A stretch of 64,000 nucleotides of DNA from Klebsiella sp. RHBSTW-00484 (GTDB taxonomy: Bacteria > Pseudomonadota > Gammaproteobacteria > Enterobacterales > Enterobacteriaceae), in the NCBI RefSeq assembly GCF_013705725.1, contig NZ_CP055481.1, positions 6,262,001 to 6,326,000 of the forward strand, given 5' to 3'. Shown here piece after piece: positions 52,617-61,444 of this stretch. The notes under the pieces are model-generated. The model did no database searches. It was not told the origin of the DNA and was given only the letters and a program-made list of their open reading frames with translations. Within the stretch, counting starts at the first letter, position 1. Every line of letters starts with the position of its first letter. The translations under genes and the position numbers were made by a program.

Positions 52617-53769
52617 AGCGCTGCGCGGCCCGCGACGGGGAAGCGACCATAATCAGAACAATGCTTACTATGCTACAGGCAATGAGTATCCCGATCAGCA
52701 TATTCATTGCGCTGAGTCCGACGATCGCCGCCAGCCAAATCCACAGCGAAGAGCCGCAGACCTGAGCAATCCCTAAAACTGAGCTTGCGACGCCCGCGCG
52801 CAGGGTAAATGGCCCCAGAGCCTGACTCATCGCCACGCCAAAGCCGACGGAGAATCCGGCGCAAATAAGCCCCAGTCCCAGCATCGTCATGGTCTGGCTG
52901 GTGGAGAGGCAAAGTAGCAGGCCAGCGATAAAGAACAGAACCTGCGAGGTCAGCATCAGCGTGCGCGGCTTAAACAGCGTCAGGGCAAACGGTGTCGAGA
53001 ACGAAACCACCATACTGACCAGCGCCATCAGCGCCATCGCCATGGAATAGGTACCGCGATCGAAGCCCATCTCTTCCATCATCAGCACCGGGGAGACGTT
53101 AACGTAGGTCAGGATAGTCGTCACGCTCAGGGTGGTAATGACAATTCGGCTGAGGAAAAAGCGGTTAAGTAGCGACTCGGGGGCGATATTTTGCTGTGTT
53201 TCCGTGTGCGGCATGGAGGTTGGGCGCGTTTCCCGCAAAGCAAAAATCGAAAGCAGGCCCACCAGAACGCCCATGCCGGTCATGGTATAGAACAGGCTCT
53301 GCCAGGGGTATTTCAGCATAATCAGATGGCCCAGTACCGGAGCCAGTACCGGAATAATGCAGGTGATACCGTTTAGCAATGACAGGACTTTGGCACGGCG
53401 GCGATCGTCGAGGGTATCGCGCAGAACGGCAAAGGCGACGACGTAGCAACTGCCCGCGCCAATCCCCTGAATAAAACGCCCAACCAGGAAGTGGGTACTG
53501 ACCTGCGCTTGAGAACAGAGCAGGGACGCCAGAACAAAGACTATGGCTCCGAATATGGCTACTGGCTTACGCCCTGATTTATCCGCTATACGGCCAGCAA
53601 ACAGCATTGCGGCGGCCATTCCCGCGAGATAAACCGAGAAGGCGATGTGCAGCTGCGCTTCGCTGGCCCCCAGGTCTTGTGCGATGCGCGGCAGGCCGAC
53701 CAGATACATATCGATGCCGGATGGATAAAGCAAAACCAGCGCAAAACTACAGATAAGAAAGCGTGCCAT
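52585..53769 (-). CDS. mdtL: multidrug efflux MFS transporter MdtL
   Basis: A 394-residue 12-TM drug:H+ antiporter of the DHA1 group (about 391 in E. coli). Motif A appears as [19 protein letters not shown] near residue 60 and motif C-like [17 protein letters not shown] near 105. In E. coli it gives some chloramphenicol resistance when overproduced. In E. coli the tryptophanase operon lies upstream; here tnaA and tnaB are absent and a LysR gene follows 122 bp away. It overlaps yidZ by 32 bp. Confidence 0.93.
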   Translation of the reverse strand: MARFLICSFALVLLYPSGIDMYLVGLPRIAQDLGASEAQLHIAFSVYLAGMAAAMLFAGRIADKSGRKPVAIFGAIVFVLASLLCSQAQVSTHFLVGRFIQGIGAGSCYVVAFAVLRDTLDDRRRAKVLSLLNGITCIIPVLAPVLGHLIMLKYPWQSLFYTMTGMGVLVGLLSIFALRETRPTSMPHTETQQNIAPESLLNRFFLSRIVITTLSVTTILTYVNVSPVLMMEEMGFDRGTYSMAMALMALVSMVVSFSTPFALTLFKPRTLMLTSQVLFFIAGLLLCLSTSQTMTMLGLGLICAGFSVGFGVAMSQALGPFTLRAGVASSVLGIAQVCGSSLWIWLAAIVGLSAMNMLIGILIACSIVSIVLIMVASPSRAAQRYEETPVESRS

Positions 53770-53890
53770 AGAACCCCTCGCGATAAGAATGTCGTACAGA
53801 ATAGAGACGATCGCGCGGTAGTACGAGTTGCCATTTGGACAACAATGATTTCCTGGGAGGAAAAACGCTTTGGAGATAAACGATTATAAG

Positions 53891-54778
53891 TTAATGATTT
53901 GATTTTATACTGTTTTTTACTGTCTCAATAAATTGATCGCGTAAATGATTACTTATCTGCGAATTCCAGACGAGACCAATATCCCAGCCAGCCTGGTTTC
54001 CTTCAAGATTGTGCAGACTCACTCCTGCAGGGAGGAAGTTACGCACGCTTTCTGGTAGCAACGCGACGCCGTTTCCCCCGGCGATCAGGGCCAATAAAGC
54101 ATGTATATCATCCGTAACGGACGCGGGTTCGGCTGTGATGTCGCTTTGCAGAAGATATTGCCTTGTTTGTTCCGCCAGGCAGGGGCTTTGATCCGGATTA
54201 ATTTGCAATATTGTGCTCGACATTAAAATATCTCGCTCGCTTTTTTGCTGCCAGGTTTTTGCTGATGGCACCACCAGAATAAGCTTTTCATGTTTAATGA
54301 ATATTGAACTTAGCGGTTCGGTCATAGGAAGGCGAACAAAACCGACATGCAGCGAACCATCCATTAAGAGTTTGCATTGCACGCTTGATGGAATATGACT
54401 CACGGATATTTCTATGCCTGGATACATATTTTGAAATATGTTAATCCACGTCGAAACGGTATTGAATGATGAAATCCCAAATCCAATTAATAAACTATCG
54501 CTATTCTTTTTTTGTATTTCTCGCGTGTAGCTTAAAAAATGATGGTGTTGTTTTACCAGATCGTGAGCTTTCGAAAAAATCTGCTGCCCAAGCTCAGTGA
54601 GTATCGCACCGTGGCGTCCGCGCTGGAAAAGCGCCCCACCGATCTGCTGCTCTAATGCCTGGATTTGTTTGGATAAGGCTGGCTGCGTGAGGTGCAGGGC
54701 CATGGCGGCCTTGTGGTAGCTACCTTGTTCTGCAACAGTAACAAATGCGCGTATGAGTCTTATATCCATTCCTGACAT
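53891..54778 (-). CDS. LysR-family transcriptional regulator
   Basis: A 295-residue LysR protein: helix-turn-helix at about 5-62 (RLIRAFVTVAEQGSYHKAAM, LTQPALSKQIQALEQQIG), linker helix, then an effector domain with the VPSAKTW and GNGVALLPESV elements common in the family. It is divergent from the HAD phosphatase gene with 93 bp between starts, the normal place for a LysR operator, so it probably regulates that gene and itself. The A+T-rich codon use in the middle and absence from the E. coli order suggest an accessory gene. Effector unknown. Confidence 0.85.
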   Translation of the reverse strand: MSGMDIRLIRAFVTVAEQGSYHKAAMALHLTQPALSKQIQALEQQIGGALFQRGRHGAILTELGQQIFSKAHDLVKQHHHFLSYTREIQKKNSDSLLIGFGISSFNTVSTWINIFQNMYPGIEISVSHIPSSVQCKLLMDGSLHVGFVRLPMTEPLSSIFIKHEKLILVVPSAKTWQQKSERDILMSSTILQINPDQSPCLAEQTRQYLLQSDITAEPASVTDDIHALLALIAGGNGVALLPESVRNFLPAGVSLHNLEGNQAGWDIGLVWNSQISNHLRDQFIETVKNSIKSNH

Positions 54779-54871
54779 TTATCGAACTCTGAAAAAATGG
54801 AATTATACACTCTATCATAAGTCAGAGCATACTTGCTAAGAGGTCTTTCATTATAAATAAGGACGATATTA

Positions 54872-55579
54872 ATGTATCAAAATAAGTCGATAAAGTTAGC
54901 CGTTCTTTTCGATATGGATGGTGTATTAATTGATTCTAATGCTGTTATCGAGCGTGCATGGTGTGAAGCCGCGAAAATGTACGGCCGTGAAATTAGCGAC
55001 GAAGATATTATTAAACATATTCATGGTCAGCCGGGACCACACACGATTCGCGCGCTGTTTAATGACCTACCTCTTGTCGATCGGCAGAAAGTCCAGGAAC
55101 ATATTATTTATGTCGAAAACACAGCCAGTTATGAGGCTATCCCTGGCGTGGCGAAACTTATTACTTCCCTTAAGGAAGCGGGGATCACCGTCGGTATTGT
55201 TACCAGCGGCTGGCGTGAGAAAATCGAGCGGGTGATTGAAATGCTTCATATTCAGTGCTGCATTTCGGTCATCGTCGAGCGCGATGATGTTGCCAGAGGT
55301 AAGCCTCATCCTGACCCCTATCTGCTGGCGGCGGCGCGGTTAGGGATCCCGGCGAATCAGACGGTGGTTTTTGAGGATTCCCGCAGCGGAGTCACTTCCG
55401 CCGTTGCTGCTGGAGCGTATTGTGTAGGGATAGGCAGCGATGATTTACTGCCTTACGGCGCAATGCTTGCTATCCCTGACTTTCGTGGGGTTCGCGTTGT
55501 GGCAGAAGGCGATAGCGCTCGGATGCTTTTATTCACACCTGAACATTGTGTACAGATGGGACAGTTATCGCGTTTCTGA
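54872..55579 (+). CDS. HAD-family sugar-phosphatase-like hydrolase
   Basis: A 235-residue haloacid-dehalogenase hydrolase of the beta-phosphoglucomutase/sugar phosphatase branch. Motif I is FDMDGVLIDS (nucleophile Asp14, acid Asp16), motif II TSGWREK, motif III GKPHPDPY and motif IV VFEDSRSG, all intact. A helical cap lies between about 20 and 90. Substrates of this branch are hexose or glycerol phosphates; the specific one cannot be read. It is divergent from the LysR gene, which is its likely regulator, and converges on the next gene 15 bp away. Confidence 0.82.
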   Translation: MYQNKSIKLAVLFDMDGVLIDSNAVIERAWCEAAKMYGREISDEDIIKHIHGQPGPHTIRALFNDLPLVDRQKVQEHIIYVENTASYEAIPGVAKLITSLKEAGITVGIVTSGWREKIERVIEMLHIQCCISVIVERDDVARGKPHPDPYLLAAARLGIPANQTVVFEDSRSGVTSAVAAGAYCVGIGSDDLLPYGAMLAIPDFRGVRVVAEGDSARMLLFTPEHCVQMGQLSRF

Positions 55580-55594
55580 GCCAACTAGCTGGCG

Positions 55595-56035
55595 TTATCG
55601 GCGCGGCCAAAGATGCTCATATGATGTCACCACGCGAGGCTCACCCAGCGTTTCAATCATACCCAGCGGCATTTGCCGTCGGGTTTCTTGCTTCCCAATA
55701 ACCAGTGCGTTTTCAGTATCAGCCCAGTACAGAGCCGTGTGAGTGCCCCGCAGAATATCGACCAGACTCTGCCAGAAAGCATCAGTTCCCGGAACATGCA
55801 CAAAATCAAGGTTACTGACTAAAGGAATTGCATCATTGGTCGCCCATACAGAGAGGTAATATTCGGGTTGTTGAGGATATTTAAGATTGTAGGAAACGAG
55901 TATTTTTCCGGCGATTTCACTGCGAGAAATATTTTTATTTGTAATAGCATCGCCAAACGCTTCCTCAACAATGGAAAGCGGGAAAAATCCCTCCTCGCCA
56001 TGATCAAAAGCCTGGAGCCAGTAATCCATACTCAT
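55595..56035 (-). CDS. uncharacterised 146-residue protein
   Basis: I do not recognise a family. The protein starts MSMDYWLQAFDHGEEGFFPL, has no signal peptide or membrane segment, is acidic, and is rich in aromatic residues (for example PEYYLSVWATND and FWQSLVDIL). An alternating pattern of hydrophobic residues suggests a small alpha/beta domain. ATG 56035 has AAGGGAAG 8 bases upstream; a frame extension of 12 codons is unsupported. An immunity-like or cytosolic accessory role is possible, but nothing beside it tests this. It is downstream of the GNAT gene on the same strand. Confidence 0.65.
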   Translation of the reverse strand: MSMDYWLQAFDHGEEGFFPLSIVEEAFGDAITNKNISRSEIAGKILVSYNLKYPQQPEYYLSVWATNDAIPLVSNLDFVHVPGTDAFWQSLVDILRGTHTALYWADTENALVIGKQETRRQMPLGMIETLGEPRVVTSYEHLWPRR

Positions 56036-56152
56036 GATGTTTCTTCCCTTGTGGATAAATGCAATATACAAACCAGCAAGCAGATATGTTAATGCTTATT
56101 TATTGCGGCTTGTACCTGCATTCATCTTTAGTCATGACATTTGAGAAAATAT

Positions 56153-56560
56153 CTACTTCCAAATCCTCGCCATACCTTCACTTTCTGGCCTGACGCTGGT
56201 AAAACCAAATTTCGCGTACAGCTCGGGAACATCGGCTACCAGCGAGACGTATGCTCCTTTAAACGCGTTTTCATCCAGCCAGGTGACAATTTTTTGCATG
56301 ATCTGTCGACCAAGGCCTTTCCCCTGATGGGCAGGGTCAACGGCGATATCAACGATTTCAAAGTTCAGCGCGCCGTCGCCGACGATACGCCCCATGCCAA
56401 CAGGTACGCCATCCCAGAGGATATGCACGCCATAGCAACTGTGCGGCAGACCCGCGCGAGCACCCTCCAGCGGACGTGGTGACATACCTGAAATAACGCG
56501 CAGACGACAAAAGTTTTCCGCGGAAGGGACGGTATCAATAAAGATGTAATCAGCAATCAT
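56153..56560 (-). CDS. GNAT-family N-acetyltransferase
   Basis: A 135-residue single-domain acetyltransferase. The acetyl-CoA loop is QGKGLGRQIM (motif A, Q/RxxGxG/A) after the strand VDIAVDPAH, and motif B lies in YVSLVADVPELYAKFGF. Such small GNATs acetylate amines of metabolites or proteins; the substrate is unknown. It is followed by the uncharacterised gene, and a minus-strand terminator lies about 75 bp upstream of it. It appears to be the last host-side gene before the island. Confidence 0.85.
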   Translation of the reverse strand: MIADYIFIDTVPSAENFCRLRVISGMSPRPLEGARAGLPHSCYGVHILWDGVPVGMGRIVGDGALNFEIVDIAVDPAHQGKGLGRQIMQKIVTWLDENAFKGAYVSLVADVPELYAKFGFTSVRPESEGMARIWK

Positions 56561-56929
56561 TGTCGTATCCGGTAAGTGATGGTACCAATAAAGGTAATTG
56601 AGAAAGCGGTACGCGTGAAGACGTAAAGGAAGAATAAAAAACCCGCTTTAACAGAAAGTTAATGCGGGTTAGTCAATGCAATACAGAAGCTGGAAAATCG
56701 AGCTAACTCGTTAATCTATCAGCGATACGTTGCCTTGAAAACATGGCTATGGGCACATTCAAGGACACAAAAGTATACAATGAATAACCAGTACCTCTGC
56801 TCTGCTAGGTGTTACTGCTGAAAGTTCGCTTGTTACACAACGTAATACTCTTTTTTAACCCCATTCTGATGTTCTACTGATAGACAGTGTTTTTTCAGTA
56901 ATCATTTGTTTAGTTTGGATTTTCATGAT
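56561..56929. other. intergenic stretch with minus-strand terminator and likely island edge
   Basis: No gene is supported in these 369 bp. They contain a terminator for minus-strand transcription (56635-56670) and, just beyond it, CAATACAGAA (56679-56688; minus strand TTCTGTATTG). From there to 56929 the DNA is AT-rich and featureless to me. The terminator belongs to a gene that once lay to its right on the minus strand and is now replaced by other DNA, so the edge of the inserted segment is probably here. Confidence 0.5.
56635..56670 (-). terminator. intrinsic terminator on the minus strand, now without its gene
   Basis: Minus strand AACCCGC and GCGGGTT arms (56640-56646 with 56664-56670), extended by GTTAA/TTAAC inner pairs, followed by TTTTTATTC. 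The only minus-strand gene to its right is the 1253-residue ORF, whose stop is 260 bp away. It fits better as the terminator of a core gene displaced by the island. Confidence 0.7.
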
Positions 56930-59900
56930 TCATGATTCCTGATTCCATAAACCATCTTCGTCATGCATCTGCGCTTCATATTCGTAAGATTTTGCAAGAG
57001 CTTCGATCATGATGGCAACGTTAGGTTTAGTATCCTTCCAATGGTTCGCTAAGTATCTGAATTTTTCCGAAACTTGTCGCTCTTGCGTTCCACCGTCATA
57101 TGGCATACGGGTAGTGACACCACGAGTGTTACGAACTCCGGTTTTGAAACCTCGCCTAATGTCTTTGCAGTCATCCTGATCCAATAGATCGGCAATGATT
57201 GGGTGTGGCCAACATTCCACATTTTTATTTAAAGGCCAATCAGAAAGCCAGGCTCCTATAGTCAGGTCCGTGATAGCCTCTCGATCATTATCTTTTGCCA
57301 ACTCTCGAACTCTGTTGATCCACGAGAAAAACAACTCGCTATTTATTTCTCCAGCGTGGTTCATACCAGGAACGCCGTGTTCTTCGTGGAGTAAACTACT
57401 GGCTGTCCGAGCAGCTGTTTGTAGATGCTCAGGTAGAGGTTCACGTGCTGTATTATGAGGTTTGTAGGCGAGACAGATGAGCTCCATAAAAGAATCTGGT
57501 TCACCTAATATTTCTGCCATCAAATGTGGTGCACCGTATTTGTCTCTTTTAAGTAGTGGATAGTAAATGAACTCCAGACTTACCATTTCTGCAGGATTGT
57601 TTCCTGCGTCAGTAAGCGCCTTGAATATACGAGAAATGTGCCATGAACGAGGGAATTCGGCATTTTCTTCTTGGCCAGCAGCGATGCCTTTTAGAATCAG
57701 GATTAGCGACTCCCTTGGTAAGTCACTAGAACGATCTCCCATAGCATTTATAGCTGTTCGCGGCCTTCCTGCGGCAAGTAGTTTTTCGATGCAAAAGAGC
57801 AATTGCTCCTTATTCGACTGGAAATAAGACGGTCGAACATTCAACCAGAAATGATCGAGAAGCATTTGATATTGATTTTCAATAAGTTGCCACAAGTTCA
57901 TTCCTTGCGGAGCATTTACCATGAAACCAGCCATCTTTTCGGAAGAGGCGGATTTTTGCTCGAGTTGAGATAAGCATGTATCGAGGAAATCAAGGAGTTC
58001 TGCTTGAGGTAGCGCATGAAGTACACCGCTGGTCAGTGAATCATATAACGACGAACCCTGTGATGCCTCCAGATACCATTGACACAGCCATTCCGCCATC
58101 TCTTCACGTTCGAATGGTTCTTTAATAAGCTCCCAGCCAACAAGTCGCGGATCTCCACAACGTTTGGCTAGTCTATGAATACCAGACCAACCCAGTGCTT
58201 GGAAGATTTCTCGAAGGGCGAGGGTGCGCAATGCATTTCTTGTCTTGTTCGCTTTTTCATGATCTTCTTCATACCCGTCTGGGAGTTCAACCCATCCATT
58301 GGAGAAAATCCATGAATGCCTGACGACCAGATCATCCGCAGCTAGTCTGTCAAAAAATGGTCTCAACGCATCAGCTGAATATCGATCGCGTTTATCACCA
58401 TCTTGGTTAAAAGAGTTTTCCCAGTTCAGAAATTGTCTGACGGCAGTGCGAACTGTTTCTCGCTGCTCATCGGGTAAAGTTGTAGCTTTACCTACCAGTT
58501 CGATTACCTTTTCTCTGAAAGTGGTGTCCATATCATTTATTTTCGGGACAAGATCAGAGATATAATGGGCATTGTCCTGAGCTTTCTCTAACAATAAATC
58601 TGCAACAGGTAGTATGAATCGTTGAATCTCACTATAGGTGATGCCCTCGTTAGTACCCGCATCATCGTCACGCCAGCGAGGTTTTGCATTGGGTGAAACC
58701 ATATCAAGTTGGTTGGGTAGTAGGGCCATCAAAAGTTTCCAGGCTACTTCGGGATATTTATCGACGACATTCCTGAGTGCTCGGAGTCTTATATCGACGG
58801 ACGCGGCTGTTTGTGGATACCAAGAGCGAAAAAAGGAAACCAGAGTATTAAATGGCGTATTACCCCAATTCCCCTTTATTTCTATATTTGATAGTTCTGC
58901 AAGGATATTCGCAACTCGTACGAGTCGGGCGGGATACCATGCCAGCAATTCCAAAGCCCAAAGTAGGTTGGCATGCCAGCAGCGGCCCGATATCTCTGAT
59001 GATGTTGTTTCCGTAATCAGGCGAGTGACTGGTTTATCAGGGCTATGCAAACTGTTTTGAACGGCGTTCAGAAACTCATCAGGAGCCGCTTCTGCTAGAG
59101 CTCGAAGAAAGGATGAAACGGAGAGCCAACGTTCTTCATTGGCATCTTCCAGGAGTTGAGTAATAAAGCCTCGTACAGAATTGCCAATAACAACATGCTG
59201 AAAATTGTCTGAAAAATAGCCGAGTTTGGCAATTGATTCCGCCATAGCCTCCAAAACAACACCGGATTGTTCGCGAACTTTGCCATAGATTGAGGCCATC
59301 CATCGTTTGTCCTCTTCCAGTTCCAGCACAGGATCCGGTTGTTCAAATACAGCTCGAGCTACCTGAAAGAATCTTGCCAGAATGGTGTTCGTTAGTTTGG
59401 GGGCCATTAGATGTAATAGCTCCATTGGCGCTTTCGCTTTCCAGAGAGAACCTATTTTTACGACTGGTGCATCATCAAGCGCAGCTAAACTTAATAGCTC
59501 ATTTTCAATGTCTTCGTAGGTGCGGTTGGCAATCTGCTCAACACAAGCCCTGTCCCCTTCGGAGTCGCTATTCCAGGCACCCACGAGGGTAAGTAGCAAC
59601 AAATTTTTGGCGTTGGCACCTTCAATCCAATCTGGTTTTTTGAACACCGGATTTTGCGCATGCCATCGACGAAAAACCGTCCATGACCTTCCCAGTGAGT
59701 GGGTATACCGTGCGGCATCAGAGGATGCGATCCCAAGCTCGCAAAGGGATTTTTCAAACTCTTCAGGTTGCGGACGTCTAAGTTCCACTATTTTCTGATC
59801 TATTGCTTGGCACCCAATTCCCATGAGATTGAAGGCCTGGTCTCCAAATGCCATCGGTACTATTAAGCTCATACCTTCGCGTGGGGCTCGTCGCTTGCTC

Positions 59901-60691
59901 AACTGGTTATTGGTAATGACCACCAATTCAATGCCGGGATTAGCATCAATGAACTGCCATCCTTGTTCTGAAGTTATACAGGCAGCACGTAAGAAATGGC
60001 CTTCTTCAATCAACAATGCGCAAACGAAAGCAACTGCTTCGGACTGACTGTCAGCCATTACAGTTATCAGCGGGTCATGCTGATTAATATTGTTTTGTAG
60101 CGTAAGCTTTGACTGCTCTCTACCATGAAATAGCGCAGGTGCAGTAATTGCGGGGCAGGATTGATTTTTCCAGTGCTCCCAGTAGTTTTCTACTGCTTCA
60201 ATGCCATGACCAGCAATATCAAGCTGCATGCCTAGCCATAAACTGGTCGCTGGAGAGGTTTCCAGCCATGCTTCCAGATCGTCAGCATCCCAAACTAGTA
60301 CATCCGCCCAGGCATTTTTTTTCCTTGCCTGTTCTTGCCAAGTACTTTTGCCTGGCCAGCGACGAGGAGTTACAAAAACAAAGGTTGCTTGTGCTTTTTG
60401 AGCAGCTGAAATCTGTTCCAGACGTTTCTCAAAATCGCTGTTGGCTTTGGATGCCGGATCTTTTGAGGTGCCTAGCTCCCAGTAGCTGAGCCCATCTGGA
60501 ACCCAGGGATTTCCTTGCGCAACATCGACAACACCATCCCAGCCAGGAACATTCACCGAATCACCACCTGGCATGGTAATTGCTGTAATACGTGATGTAA
60601 CTGATATAAGCCGCCTTACCAGGATTGGAAGCATTCCTTGTGCTTCACGCTTGTCTGACCATTGGACTAGATGAGTTGCGGTGACGCGCAT
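56930..60691 (-). CDS. large nuclease-like/NTPase-like helical protein, candidate phage defence
   Basis: A 1253-residue cytoplasmic protein without signal peptide. Residues 1-160 resemble a PD-(D/E)xK restriction-type domain: GWDGVVDV (Asp52, Asp56), WELGTSKD (Glu72, Lys77), FVFVTPRRW (104-112) and DVLVWDADDLEAWLE (130-144). Residues about 188-300 look like a nucleotide-binding fold that has lost its P-loop: FHGREQ, then ITVMADSQSEAV where GxGKS is expected, and IELVVITNN at the Walker B place. From about 340 to the end the protein is almost wholly helical, like HEAT or TPR repeats. AAAGGAG lies 9 bases before the ATG. I recall this architecture as a widespread unnamed family. Its defence role is inferred from architecture and island setting. 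Confidence 0.75.
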   Translation of the reverse strand: MRVTATHLVQWSDKREAQGMLPILVRRLISVTSRITAITMPGGDSVNVPGWDGVVDVAQGNPWVPDGLSYWELGTSKDPASKANSDFEKRLEQISAAQKAQATFVFVTPRRWPGKSTWQEQARKKNAWADVLVWDADDLEAWLETSPATSLWLGMQLDIAGHGIEAVENYWEHWKNQSCPAITAPALFHGREQSKLTLQNNINQHDPLITVMADSQSEAVAFVCALLIEEGHFLRAACITSEQGWQFIDANPGIELVVITNNQLSKRRAPREGMSLIVPMAFGDQAFNLMGIGCQAIDQKIVELRRPQPEEFEKSLCELGIASSDAARYTHSLGRSWTVFRRWHAQNPVFKKPDWIEGANAKNLLLLTLVGAWNSDSEGDRACVEQIANRTYEDIENELLSLAALDDAPVVKIGSLWKAKAPMELLHLMAPKLTNTILARFFQVARAVFEQPDPVLELEEDKRWMASIYGKVREQSGVVLEAMAESIAKLGYFSDNFQHVVIGNSVRGFITQLLEDANEERWLSVSSFLRALAEAAPDEFLNAVQNSLHSPDKPVTRLITETTSSEISGRCWHANLLWALELLAWYPARLVRVANILAELSNIEIKGNWGNTPFNTLVSFFRSWYPQTAASVDIRLRALRNVVDKYPEVAWKLLMALLPNQLDMVSPNAKPRWRDDDAGTNEGITYSEIQRFILPVADLLLEKAQDNAHYISDLVPKINDMDTTFREKVIELVGKATTLPDEQRETVRTAVRQFLNWENSFNQDGDKRDRYSADALRPFFDRLAADDLVVRHSWIFSNGWVELPDGYEEDHEKANKTRNALRTLALREIFQALGWSGIHRLAKRCGDPRLVGWELIKEPFEREEMAEWLCQWYLEASQGSSLYDSLTSGVLHALPQAELLDFLDTCLSQLEQKSASSEKMAGFMVNAPQGMNLWQLIENQYQMLLDHFWLNVRPSYFQSNKEQLLFCIEKLLAAGRPRTAINAMGDRSSDLPRESLILILKGIAAGQEENAEFPRSWHISRIFKALTDAGNNPAEMVSLEFIYYPLLKRDKYGAPHLMAEILGEPDSFMELICLAYKPHNTAREPLPEHLQTAARTASSLLHEEHGVPGMNHAGEINSELFFSWINRVRELAKDNDREAITDLTIGAWLSDWPLNKNVECWPHPIIADLLDQDDCKDIRRGFKTGVRNTRGVTTRMPYDGGTQERQVSEKFRYLANHWKDTKPNVAIMIEALAKSYEYEAQMHDEDGLWNQES

Positions 60692-60929
60692 AATGGAAGG
60701 CTCCTTTGGAATGTGCCTACTGACTGGTTCTTCGTTTTAATCAGAGTGGTCTCAGAAGTTATCAACTTGACCTAACTGGTTAATTATACAGCATATCAAT
60801 TTCAAATTAGCATCTGTTCGTACCTCTAAAGATGTAAAAAAGTTATGTCGCATTGTTTATGCGGCGCGCATAAAATCGCCCTTAATATGAGGTGATAAGC
60901 ATAGTTTTTGCGTGCTGACTTGCGCTATA
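60692..60929. promoter_or_regulatory. upstream region of the 1253-residue gene with a perfect dyad
   Basis: AT-rich DNA without a gene. TTTATGCG (60856-60863) and CGCATAAA (60867-60874) form a perfect 8-bp inverted repeat around GCG, about 165 bp upstream of the start. It could be an operator or a terminator-like end for DNA to the right. No clear promoter boxes could be fixed. Confidence 0.4.
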
Positions 60930-61098
60930 GTCCCCACGTTGCGGTAAAACCGCAGCCGGAATTGGCGTTCCGAATTATCACGAGTGTCGGTAGCGATGTT
61001 TGTAGTGCTACTGGCGCGGCCTGCGCTCGCCCCTTCAATGGTGGCTCAGGCAGGGGCTTCGAAAGAAGCGCCGGGTCGTGATAACCGGTACGCCAACC
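60930..61098 (+). pseudogene. remnant resembling the ash gene region of P4-like satellite phages
   Basis: On the plus strand one frame reads CGKTAAGIGVPNYHECR then stop, and a second frame reads MVAQAGASKEAPGRDNRYAN up to the IS edge. GIGVPN and MVAQAG...YAN are pieces I associate with Ash-family proteins of P4-like elements, here broken by stops and a frame change. The IS3 element begins directly after YAN. Agreement with a nearby P4-type integrase supports a satellite-phage origin. The recognition rests on memory of short motifs, hence low confidence. Confidence 0.4.
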
Positions 61099-61177
61099 TG
61101 TAAGTATCCCTGAAAAACGAACCATTCACTTTTAGAGATCTTCCGACATACTGATTATGTCCCCTGAGGAGATCGCT

Positions 61178-61444
61178 ATGCGTAAGATCCGATTCACCGA
61201 GCACCAGATCATCGCCGTCCTGAAATCCGTCGAAGCTGGCAGGACCGTCAAAGATGTGTGTCGCGAGGCTGCTATTTCCGAAGCCAGTTACTACAACTGG
61301 AAGGCGAAATATGGTGGGATGGAAGCCGCTGATATCAAAAAAATCAAAGATCTTGAGGACGAGAACCGCCGGCTTAAACAGATGTTTGCGGACCTGAGTC
61401 TCGAGTGCCGTGCACTGAAAGACGTTATCGAAAAAAAGCTTTAA
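61178..61444 (+). CDS. IS3-family OrfA (helix-turn-helix protein)
   Basis: An 88-residue protein starting MRKIRFTEHQIIAVLKSVEA with a helix-turn-helix (about 5-45, EASYYNWKAKYGG) that binds the IS ends and a C-terminal leucine zipper (LEDENRRLKQMFADLSLECRA). ATG 61178 has GAGGA 7 bases upstream; a frame extension of 7 codons is not conserved. Alone it is usually an inhibitor. Near its end the slippery heptamer A AAA AAG (61432-61438) in the zero frame allows a shift into orfB. Confidence 0.9.
   Translation: MRKIRFTEHQIIAVLKSVEAGRTVKDVCREAAISEASYYNWKAKYGGMEAADIKKIKDLEDENRRLKQMFADLSLECRALKDVIEKKL

Noticed and set aside
53770..53890. Possible remnant of tnaB/tnaA or the tnaC leader next to mdtL
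   Set aside because: No tnaC-like peptide or tryptophanase fragment is visible in the 121 bp.
60925..61125. 66-codon minus-strand frame opposite the ash-like remnant
   Set aside because: It crosses the IS left end, so it cannot be an ancestral gene, and the plus-strand frames carry the recognisable motifs.
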